From: Colias croceus
Taxonomy: Eukaryota; Arthropoda; Insecta; Lepidoptera; Pieridae
Direction: 5' to 3'
DNA length: 64,000 bases
Assembly (NCBI RefSeq): GCF_905220415.1
Contig: NC_059558.1
Coordinates: 3,980,501-4,044,500, forward strand
Both the position numbers and the translations under genes were made by a program. The notes under the pieces were generated by a model, which worked only from the letters and a program-made list of their open reading frames with translations, did not search any database and was not told where the DNA came from. Each line of letters begins with the position of its first letter. The first letter of the stretch is position 1. Positions 43,101 to 52,500 of the stretch are shown here, piece after piece.

Positions 43101-45456
43101 AAACGTCAATCAATCATTATTAGGATAAGGATGGCTGCCCAGTGAAAGCGTATCCGATTTCAGATCGAAAAGTTCGGGAAGATCGTGTCATATAAAATCC
43201 AATTATTCCAATTAGATATTTTGGTTTTATGTCATTCAAATGCTTTATAATTCTTTTTTTTTTTAATTTTAGCGAAAGCCGCGAGTTTGAATCCAGCCTC
43301 GTGATCGATTTTTTTCTATTCTTTAAAATCATATTATTATAATTGCTCAGTTTTAAGATATCTTGATAAAGTCATGGACGACTTTTGACCTTCCAAGTGG
43401 CTCGACCTCGTAGGTGGGTTGTTGAAAATTGTGATTGAAAGGTAGGGCGGAAACATACAAAATTGTAAAAAATACAAGCGAAATGAATTTAAAATGCTAA
43501 TGCCTTACGGCTGATCTTCAAAGAAAGTGGTACTTGTAGGCTGTAGCACTCGAGAAGGGACGTTAATTTTATTTATTTTCTTTTGTCACGCTTTGTGTAA
43601 TAATTCATTCCTGTTTTTACAATAAAGGGCTTTAGGTAATAGCGTTGTTACAAACAAACAAAAGTAGAGCTAAGTTTTGCATTAAATATGTTTGTCTAAG
43701 TGAGTTTCTTTCAGGCATTGATAACGAACGGAAGTAACGTTGTCGAGAAATTACATTATTGAAGTGAAACTACTTCATCGGAATTGGAAAAAAATTTTGT
43801 GTAACATTTTTTCGTTACGCGCCATCTTTTTCTTATCCCTACCACGCGTGATTACACGTATTTCTGTAAAGTTGCATAGTAGTAATTTTTTTTAAATAAG
43901 GTCATAAAGAAGTTTCACTTCTTACGTGTGTACATTAGTACACGCACACATTTTTCGTAGTTGTGATATTTCTTGTTAAAAAAAAAAAAAAAAAAGATAA
44001 GCTCTGAGTATGTACAGTATACACAAAAACGTTTGATAGGAAGCTTTTGGTAAACTAATTTTATTAGATTTGTATCAATCAAAGGGCTTGTCTTTTTACT
44101 TCAAGATTAGCCTACAATTTCATTGAGCTGAGTTGGTAGCCATGATTTAACTCAGCAGAAATAAAAGTTCCTATACATTAAACAGAACGGAGATGTTACT
44201 AGAATAAATCTTACCATTACCTCAGACAAAATTATTCAAGCTCTCAAGGTCTTTTGAAGTTGCCGCACTTTGCTTGTTATAAAAATAACATAGGATTGCC
44301 TTCTTTATGTTTTATATAAAAAAAGTATGATTTCAACGAATTGAGCTCGCCTTTTTCAATTTATTTATTTAACTTTGTTTGTTTTTGTATATTTAATAGG
44401 CAGACATTTCAAGACCGCTATCCCGTCTTTTAGAAGCGCTTTTGAAATATCTTATTAAAGATCGGATCTACGACTACGGAAACTCGACAAGAAATTCTGT
44501 TTACTTCCAACAAAAATAATAAACACTTGTACCAGACACTTTGGGGTTTCAGATGCTTTTTTTAATGTCAAAAAGCTATAATAGAGGTTTTCTATTTCAG
44601 CAACAGCATCAGATGATGATGAAGAGAGTGAATCAAGCCGAATCCTTCATTCCAAGGACCGCTGCTTCGTCGGGCGTGTGCCTCGACCCGCGGGCTCGAA
44701 GCCTGGCAGGGGCGGAGGAGTGGCTATCGTTGTTAGGAAGAATGTTAGTGTAAGTATAGGAATTACTGTAATAAATGTTATATGCCTTTGAACATATTAG
44801 TAACTAGCTTTCCACTCGCGGTTTCGCCCACGTTTTCAAAGAAAAGCCCGCATAGTTCCCGTTCGCGTGGGATTTCCGCGATAAAACCTATCCTATATAA
44901 TCCAAGTTACCCTCTATATGTGTGCTAAATTTCATTGTAATCGGTTCAGTAGTATTTGCGTGAAAGAGTAACAAACACACACACATCCTCACAAACTTTC
45001 GCATTTATAATATTAGTAGGATAGGATAGTAGGATTAGGTGGGTTCGGCAAATGTGTATTATCATTAAAGTAACGATAAGTAGGTATGGATACGTGAAGG
45101 CGACTGAATAGGTATATTGAATTAAAACTACAATAGTATTTTATACTACCTATGTATTTTATTTAGCAGAATAATCGATATTATTAGGGCTGATTTTTCA
45201 ATCCTTATATTAAGATATTTTTGACATTATTGTTAGGTACATTCACGGTGATTACAGATACTACGTATTTACCTGTTTAGTCAAATAACTTTTTTTTTAA
45301 TTCTCTCAACATTGCCCAGTCCTTAGCGACGTCAACATCCAAAACAAACACATTTATCGAATTATATTTACGTTTCAGAGCTTACAACCTCAACAGTCGA
45401 CGAGTAGTACAAAAAGAAAGAAGACGAAGCGCCTACTGAGAAAGCAATCTTATTGA
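40197..45456 (+). CDS. Uncharacterised small basic/acidic protein, four exons, 157 aa
   Basis: Exons 40197-40288, 42270-42424, 44601-44749, 45379-45456; all GT-AG, phases match, total 474 nt. ATG is in good context (aaaaATGG). I do not recognise the protein. It has an acidic/Ser start (YTESEETEDTSSS), a lysine run, a basic Arg/Ser stretch (SELRSRSRSSQR), RIGQKLRGILKH, an acidic patch (SDDDEESESS), a Gly/Pro/Arg segment (GSKPGRGGG) and a Lys/Arg-rich tail (TKRKKTKRLLRKQSY). There is no signal peptide or membrane span. Such composition suggests a nuclear or nucleic-acid-associated protein, but that is inference. Exon 2 is strongly GC-rich at third positions against AT-rich flanks, which supports coding. 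ATTAAA at 45490-45495 may be the poly(A) signal. It could also be the tail of a larger gene if upstream exons exist. Confidence 0.7.
40861..41030. mobile_element. Fold-back MITE-B, complete
   Basis: Almost the whole element is an inverted repeat: the left arm 'agagctagcg..caagataaac ... cccatcaactctat' pairs with 'atagagttgatgggagagac ... gcgctagctct', around a short asymmetric GC-rich centre (gtgcgcgcacgtagcgacgc). Copies at 45583-45752 and 61142-61305; half copy at 2201-2302. Confidence 0.88.
41187..41395. repeat. Family D repeat, intron 1 of the 157-aa gene
   Basis: 'cccgcatagttcctgttccc' to 'atatactagtatattagtat', with (GACA) repeats. Confidence 0.7.
41396..42269. other. Intron 1 remainder
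   Basis: No feature seen apart from the 3' splice site ttctcag before 42270. Confidence 0.4.
42406..42745. repeat. Tandem repeat carrying copies of an exon end and its donor (73-90 bp units)
   Basis: The unit starts 'aagcata' at 42406 (inside exon 2), 42479, 42567 and 42657, with a decayed fifth near 42733. In every one of the first four, 19 nt of exon-like sequence is followed by GTATGT at the same spacing (42425, 42498, 42586, 42676). Units are diverged elsewhere and contain GT-rich runs and an 11-G run near 42635. Confidence 0.85.
42746..43756. other. Intron 2, mostly unassigned
   Basis: Contains a fragment of the tRNA-SINE tail at about 43268-43335 ('gcgaaagccgcgagtttgaa ... ttctattctttaaaatcata'). 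Nothing else supported. Confidence 0.45.
43757..43962. mobile_element. MITE-A copy
   Basis: 'gaagtgaaactacttcatcg' to 'gaagtttcacttcttacgtg' plus the conserved tail; see 777-970. Confidence 0.75.
44803..45025. repeat. Family D-related repeat, intron 3 of the 157-aa gene
   Basis: 'agctttccactcgcggtttc' to 'catttataatattagtagga', with an ACAC-type microsatellite in place of GACA. Confidence 0.65.
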
Positions 45457-45582
45457 AATTACTGTTTCATTGTCAGCTTTGTTGTTTCCATTAAAGATTG
45501 AATACAGATACTTGAGTGTTTTATTTTGAGCAAGATTTTTATTATAAGGATAAGATTGTAATCTTTGTGTCAAATTTGAGTA

Positions 45583-45752
45583 AGGGCTAGCGCGCAAGAG
45601 CAACTCTTGTCTCCGCAACTATTTTGTCTCTCACATCACCTCTATGGGCTAGTAAGAAAGTACACGCACGTAGCGACGCAACGCCCCATAGAGTTGATGG
45701 GAGAGACAAAATAGTTGCGGAGACAAAAGTTGCTCTTGCGCGCTAGCTCTAA
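45583..45752. mobile_element. Fold-back MITE-B, complete
   Basis: Same structure as 40861-41030. 'tctccgcaactattttgtct' on the left arm is mirrored on the right arm. Confidence 0.85.
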
Positions 45753-46356
45753 TAAGGCATTGTGCAATGCTGAAATGTGTTTGGGAATACTGAAATAGTA
45801 CTAGAAACTAATTTTAATTATTTCTAATGCTTACGACATTTACATAACTACTACAACGATAAGTTACATTACAATGTAACTTATAAGGAATTCTGTGCTG
45901 TAGTCAAAATATAATAAATAAATCATTGTTGAAATTATTTATACGTGAATAATATTTCTGCATATTTTAGTAGGTATTAACTTTTAGAGATCATAACTTA
46001 GTGATATGTAATATAAATGATATCTCACGTGTATCAGGTCAAAGGTCATTGAACCTTGAAAATTATATTTGTAAATATATTATTGTATGTAAAGTAATTT
46101 CGTTTGAAGTGACAGTAACATAATTTCATACTGCCTACCTCTGCCTACATAATATCATTAAATGAAAAAAATAAAAAATTTCCCGTAGTAACGAGATATT
46201 TCACCCCGGTAGCTTATATCTCATTCTAGACTTGTAAATATTTATGACACAAAAAATCATATCATAAAATGGTCACGATGCGAAGTGAAAGATAGAAAAG
46301 CAAACACGCAAACTGCAAACATACTTTCGCATTTATAATTTTAGTTATATAGGATA
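45753..46356. other. Spacer
   Basis: AT-rich; no feature supported. Confidence 0.35.
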
Positions 46357-46545
46357 CTAGTGGTCCGCCCCGGCTTCGCCCGTGGTACATTTTTCGCAAT
46401 AAAAGGTAGCCTATGTCCTTTCTCGGGTATCAAAATATCTCCATACCAAATTTCATGCAAATTGGTTCAGTAGTTTAAGCGTGATTGAGTAACAGACAGA
46501 CAGACAGACAGAGATACTTTCGCATTTATAATATAAGTATGGATA
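46357..46545. repeat. Family D repeat, near complete
   Basis: 'ctagtggtccgccccggctt' to 'tttcgcatttataatataag', with (GACA)4. Confidence 0.75.
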
Positions 46546-46589
46546 ACTATAATTCTCTAATCTGTGGTATGGATGTCAAACGCAAGTAT

Positions 46590-46800
46590 AAAATTCTGAG
46601 CTTTCCGCCCGCGGCTTCGCTCGCTTTATTTAATACCTAATAATTTATATACTAAAACCTTCCTTTTGAATCACTCTATCGTGACTCTATCTATTATAAT
46701 AATCCACATCAAAATCCGATGCGTAGTTTTAAAGATTTCAGCATACATAAGGGACATATAGAGACAGAGAATGCGACTTTATTTTATACTATGTAGTGAT
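46590..46800. repeat. SINE-like repeat, unbroken relative of the copia target site
   Basis: 'gagctttccgcccgcggctt ... taatttatatactaaaacct ... tatactatgtagtgata': shows what the repeat at 7152/11725 looked like before the copia insertion. Confidence 0.7.
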
Positions 46801-47110
46801 ATATCAAACCAATTAACCAATGCTCATTAATACTTACGTAATAAATAATGATATTATGTATATTCCAAGTCTTAAGATTGTTAGTGTTAGAGATATAAGC
46901 CTCAAGTCAAATACCGAAAACAAACACAAATATTTACGCTGTCTGGAATTCTGAGTTTACGACTTTGCCTATAGTCCTATTCTATTGAATAAATACTTAT
47001 ATAGTTCAGATAACTAGACTATATTATTTACTTAATACATTGGGAACATTGAAAATTATAATTATTTACTTTTTATGAACAAGGCAAATTTATTGTGAAA
47101 GAATTCAATC

Positions 47111-47172
47111 ATAATGAAAGAAACTACACTTTGATCTTAGCCAAAAGGCCGAGAAGCGATATAATGAAAGAA
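47111..47172 (-). ncRNA. U2 snRNA 5' fragment (retropseudogene) between 12-bp direct repeats
   Basis: The minus strand of 47123-47160 matches the first 38 nt of U2 snRNA (ATCGCTTCTCGGCCTTTTGG, then the branch-site-pairing GUGUAGU). It stops exactly there and lacks the rest of U2. Both sides carry ATAATGAAAGAA (47111-47122 and 47161-47172), a perfect 12-bp duplication with no poly(A). This is an integrated, 3'-truncated copy and not a working U2 gene. Confidence 0.93.
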
Positions 47173-47650
47173 TTGTAATCCTAAGTTGATAGTGTACATG
47201 TGTCAGGTTGGTCTTTGCCTACTATAAAAATTAAGAACTACTCAACCGATTTTGTTCTTGTTAAAACATAGAATGGAGAATATATGAAAGTATTCTTAAA
47301 AATTATTACAAAGGTTCCGATTTTTTCTAGTGGAATATAGTGTATCATTTTTAAAAAGGTAACTTGGGTAGAAATAAAACCAAATGATATTCTCGAAAAC
47401 TTTATTTCTAATGTAAACAATATACTTACAGCATTTTATATACATACTCTACATCTATATAAATAACGTATATAAAAACAATTCAAAACTTAATACAAAT
47501 TACAATATACATAGTAGATAACAAAATTATTTATAACAATACAATCAGATTATAAATTAAATAAACAACATAAATACAATTCAATAAATTATTTTGTAAT
47601 GCAAAATATTAAATTCCTTTGACACATAAAACTGAAAGAATAGAATAAAT
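47173..47650. other. Spacer
   Basis: AT-rich; no feature supported. Confidence 0.35.
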
Positions 47651-47800
47651 TCGATCGCTCTGGCGGGTCACGAGTGGCTGAGTTGGTTAGGCATCCGCCC
47701 CGGAATGGCGCGAAGGATGCGGGTTCAAGTCCCGCCTCGTGATCGAATTTTTTCTATTCTTTATAAATTTATATTTATAAAGCATTTGAATGCCATAAAA
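47651..47800 (+). repeat. tRNA-derived SINE copy, best preserved
   Basis: A 7-bp acceptor-like stem TCACGAG/CTCGTGA, A-box 'tggctgagttggttaggc', B-box 'gggttcaagtcccgcc', an intact T-arm, and then the SINE tail 'ttctattctttataaattta'. The anticodon arm has an enlarged loop (about 18 nt), so it is not a usable tRNA. Confidence 0.8.
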
Positions 47801-48059
47801 CCAAAAATATCAATTTCAACATGCAAAATATTTGTAAATAATTCATGCCTTTATCTCAAAGAGTAACTTAATATTTAGTTGGATAAAAAAGTAGAGCTAG
47901 TGAGAAACAATATTTTCAATATTCTAAAATATATTTTTTTTCGATAACTGATTATATCTATCAGTTGGAAGATGCATGAGATGATAGCAGATGCAAGATG
48001 TTAGCAGTGTTGTAGCTTCGCTCTTCCAAGTAACGTAAAAAGTTGTGAATATATTTAAC

Positions 48060-48275
48060 ACTAGCTTTCCGCCGGCGGCTCCGCCCGCGGTTTCAAAGAA
48101 AAACTCGCATAGTTCCCGTACCCGTGGAATTTCCGGGATAAAACCTATCCTATATTACTAGTGGATAATGTAGCTTTCGAATGGTGAAAGAATTTTTAAA
48201 ATCCCGTAGTTGATGAGCCTATTCATTACAATTAAACAAACATAGTTTTCCTCTTTATAAAATTCGTGTAGACAA
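48060..48275. repeat. Family D-related repeat
   Basis: 'ctagctttccgccggcggct' to 'tcctctttataaaattcgtg'. Confidence 0.65.
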
Positions 48276-48487
48276 ATATGTTTTTAGATAAAGGCCAAAA
48301 TTAACAACAATTATCATAACGTTTGATATAAATCTTATTATCTTAAATCTATATTTATTTTATAATAAGAATTATCATTTTAATATTTTTGATAAAATGT
48401 ACACAAGATTTTACTATATGAATCTTTAAATTAAATAATTATTTACGAATTTTTCTAGCTACATAATATGCTTTACATACGTGCAAA

Positions 48488-48664
48488 TAAGGGCCTATTC
48501 AAACAACAGCGGTATCCAATACCGTTTTGGGCAGCGGTATTCCGATTGTCACGCGATTGTATCTCTTACGAAGTATTTACTACATATAGAGACCCTAATC
48601 GCGTGCCATCGGTATATCGCTACCCACAGCGGTAGCGGATACCGCTGTAGTTTGAATAGGCCTT
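48488..48664. mobile_element. MITE with TIR AGGGCCTATTCAAAC and GCGGTAT motifs
   Basis: The left end 'gggcctattcaaacaacagc' and right end 'gtagtttgaataggcct' are inverted, and TAA is present on both sides. 'agcggta' motifs recur inside. Sits in spacer DNA. Confidence 0.75.
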
Positions 48665-49550
48665 AAAATTTAATTATTACTAATGATTGTGTATTTTTTA
48701 TAATTTTGTGCTTGATATAGATGTATTTAAGTGATCTATTAAAATTTATTTTTATTTACTGTATGAACGAAAATATAAGTAAAAGAGAGATTTTGTTGAA
48801 AATTTTATTATGTCACTCATTTTGTAATAATCTCTAGTTACAAATTGCATTTCTTTGTTTGTTGAATAAAAATATTTTATTTTTATTTTTTTATGAATTT
48901 GAATCTTTAACGTGTGTTTTTCGTTCAATCAGTCATCTTGTATCAAGATTAAGTTCGATCCAGTATATTAAACTCTTAACGTCATAAATACATATTCTAT
49001 ATTCATTTATATTAATATAATTATTTACAACTAGAAGGCGAGGGAAAATTATTTACATATGGTCCTTTTTTTCTAATTAGGCCTTAAATGGGGTTCATTT
49101 AAATTGACGGCACATAATAATTTTGATCTAAATGCGCTACTAAGGCTAGAATATAATAAAATAAAGATGCTGGTGGTTGTTTATAATAAGTATTTAGTAC
49201 TAGAAATAAAGGTCATTATCAATTTGTCTTGTAGGTTGGTATATCAAATTGTAGAAAAAGCCCGAAAACTTCGTAAGTACATATATATAAAACTTTTTGT
49301 GTATAACTTTTTGTTCAATTCATATAAATTAAATTTTCAAATTTATTCACACCCTTGACAGCAAGAAATTGTCATTGTATTTTTTGATATTTCCCAAAAA
49401 AAAAAGACTAAGAAATTGGGTTAACCTAAAAACAGTTCATATATCCTTATAACTAAAAACAGAAAAGCAAAAACTTTTACAAGAAGTCCATGTACTCTAT
49501 TGAAACAGCGTGTATAATTTATTACTAAAGTTTATTTATTCATATAAATA
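48665..49550. other. Spacer and 3' flank of the KHDRBS gene
   Basis: Strongly AT-rich. Minus-strand AATAAA signals (plus tttatt at 49531-49540) lie 11-20 nt past the KHDRBS stop codon. Confidence 0.45.
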
Positions 49551-52500
49551 TTACGCTAAATTGATATTAACACCGACGCCTGTCACAAACTCGTCGCGTA
49601 TCAGTGGAAGTAGAGCCGGGTGTCTGAAATAAGTCAATTATTAGTAAGGAAAAATGAGAAATTATGGTATTGTATTTCTATAGATAAAACATGTTTTTAG
49701 ACAAAAGGGTACATAAAGGGTACATACTACAGATATGGGACTAGCTGTGCTCCGCGGTTTTACCCGCAGTGCTCCGCTCCTGTTAGTCTTATCGAGATTA
49801 TAATATAAGCCTATAAGCCTTCCTCGATGAATGGGTTATCTAACACCGAAATATTTTAAATCGGACCAGTAGTTCCCGAGATTAGCGCGTTCAAACAAAC
49901 AAACAAACTCTTTAGCTTTATAATATTAGTATGGATTGGTATGGATAAAGTAGTAACAAGAAGGTAAGAGTAAATAAACCATAACAGTTTTAGCTAATAA
50001 CTCATTACAAGTACAACACGTTCCGCCTACAGCAAACTCATAAATTGTTCACCGAAGTGCTTGGGAACGAGATAAAATTGAGATTTAATATAAATTTCAA
50101 TATGCCGTGAGTGACCAGCACTACGCTGAGCACTTTATAAAATTAGATTGTACATTTTGATAGTTTATAGTTAAAACGATGCTTCCCAGTAAATTGCAGC
50201 GCAACTTTATAGTTTGTCAAATTGCTCCTAAAATTATTTTTATGAAGTCCCAATATTTTCTTATGTCATCAAGGTTGGTTAATGTTAAAGTTATTAGTGT
50301 TTTATACTGAAAAATAATACCTAAAACACGATCATAACTGACGAACAGCTGAGTTATTAAATTCGGTCATAAAAACGCCATAAAGTGCCATTTTATGACT
50401 TAAGTATTGACTAGTACCTATGGGATTATCAAATTTGACTCATAATTTTTTTAATTTTAGCAAGTCTCATTTAGTCTATTTAACTGGAAAACTAATAGTG
50501 AATTTAAACTTTTGACAATACTATGAAAATAAATAAAAATTATTTTGTTGCTGTTGATCTATCCAGGCAATCTTCAAACATCAATCAAACAGTTAGATAA
50601 CTTTGTATATAGGTACCTACATATTTATACTTGTAATAATATATTACTTACCTACCGCTAAACACTGATCGTCTTGTAACATGTTGTTGACACATGTCAC
50701 TATTGATTTCATAGCAGTGTTGCAGTGAAGGTGTCGATTACCTTTTGAGTGATTCGTGGCCTACACTATTGTGTAAGTATTCTTAAGACACTGTAGGAGC
50801 CAGGATTCGGTATAAAGGCATGTACTCATACCAGCTAGGAGCATTTGCAGGGATATAACCGCCCAACAGCTGAGCACGTTAACAATATAAAGGCATGTAC
50901 TCACGCAAGCTAGAAATGCTTGCAGGGATATAGCCGCCCAACAGCTGAGCACGTTAACAATATAAAGGCGTGGACTCACTCGTGCGCGTGCTTGTGCGTG
51001 GCGGCGCGCGCGCGCGCGAGCAGCGACAGCACGGCGCGCTTAGTCGGCGAGATGGCGCCCCGCGCGCCGCCCAGCAGCGGCCGCTTGCGGGTGCCCCCAC
51101 CCGACCCAACACCTGACCATAACAAACCCTTTGATTACTATCTTCTTAATATATATAATAAATCTCGTGTCACAATGTTTGTCCTCAAAGGACTCCTAAA
51201 CCACTTAACCGATTATAATAAAATTCGCACACCATGTGCAGTTCGATCCAACTTGAGAGATATGATAGTTTTTATCCCGGAAATCCCTCGGGAACGGGAA
51301 CTATGCGGGTTTTTCTTTGAAAACGCGGGCGAAGCCGCGGGCTGAAAGCTAGGTTTATGAAATAGATCGATGCGTACACAAAGATAACATATTTTACAGA
51401 TAGTAAAGACAACTTCTTATACCTTTTCATAACCTAAATCTATGAAACAGTATGCATTTGATTTTATTTTCTATTCGACAGACGTGGAATACTGTAACGG
51501 AAGAGAAGTGTTTTATTTCCAACTCCGAGGAGTCGATAAGTGACATTCGGTGATTCATTCCTGATATATTTTTGGACGTATTTTTCCCAATGGAGAATAA
51601 ACTCCAATTGTGTGATATAGGATAGGGACCTCTCAATCTCCTGTTTGGTTTTTGACATAAAAAAGGTGCATGTTTTGTACAGAGTTGTATATTTTCTTTA
51701 TTGAAAATCATTATTAGACCTAATTTGTTTATTTCAAGTATTTGATGACATAAGAAAATACATAAGTATATCAATTTTATAGATAATTTCGCACTTTGAT
51801 ATCTTCACTTTTAATATTTAATGAATTAACCAAGTCAGATATTACAACGTTAACAAATACATATGAAAAGAAAACATTGGAAATCCTGTAAGTTAAGCGG
51901 ATTTTCGAGGAAATTCTCTGCCTCTTAGATTGAAACGAAATCAATACTTTGTAGCCTTAAAGGTATGCTCTGTGCTTATCTGTAGTCGGCTTAAAGTAAG
52001 GGGTTTAAGTTCATTCTGCTTAACTTATTTAAAATAGATATTTAGAATGAGGTTCTCGCACTTTCTATTTACATATATAATATTCATTATATTGCGCAAA
52101 AATTTTGAAACATAATTACCTAAAAACATACAAGACTTTTAGCAGAATAGTGTAATTATTAGTCAGATTTCTTGACTAGCTCACTTTATGCTCTGCTTTC
52201 CTTGAAAAAATTATGAATATCTCAAAAGCTTCATGTTACGATATCAATTTTCTTTATACCAAAATCTTCCATTTAATTCGAATATTCCATCTGCTAATTG
52301 TGAAATAGTTCAGTCTTTGAGAATCAACAGAGCTGCCACGAACTTGCAAGCTGTAAATCTTAAGGCAAATGCACCGGGTTCTAACCACAACAGTTCTTCA
52401 AAGAGCTTGTCCGTCGAACAGACGTTTAATTAAATAACAAAACCGTCCAACTGTTTGCAAATTGTTATAGAACTTGATAGCTCGAACTTGATGCGCTTTT

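Noticed and set aside
47658..47740. Possible tRNA gene
   Set aside because: The acceptor and T arms pair, but the anticodon arm has an oversized loop and the unit is followed by the SINE tail seen elsewhere.
51427..51774. Minus-strand ORF that looked like a degraded reverse transcriptase
   Set aside because: No catalytic motif or family signature could be pointed to; only a loose impression.
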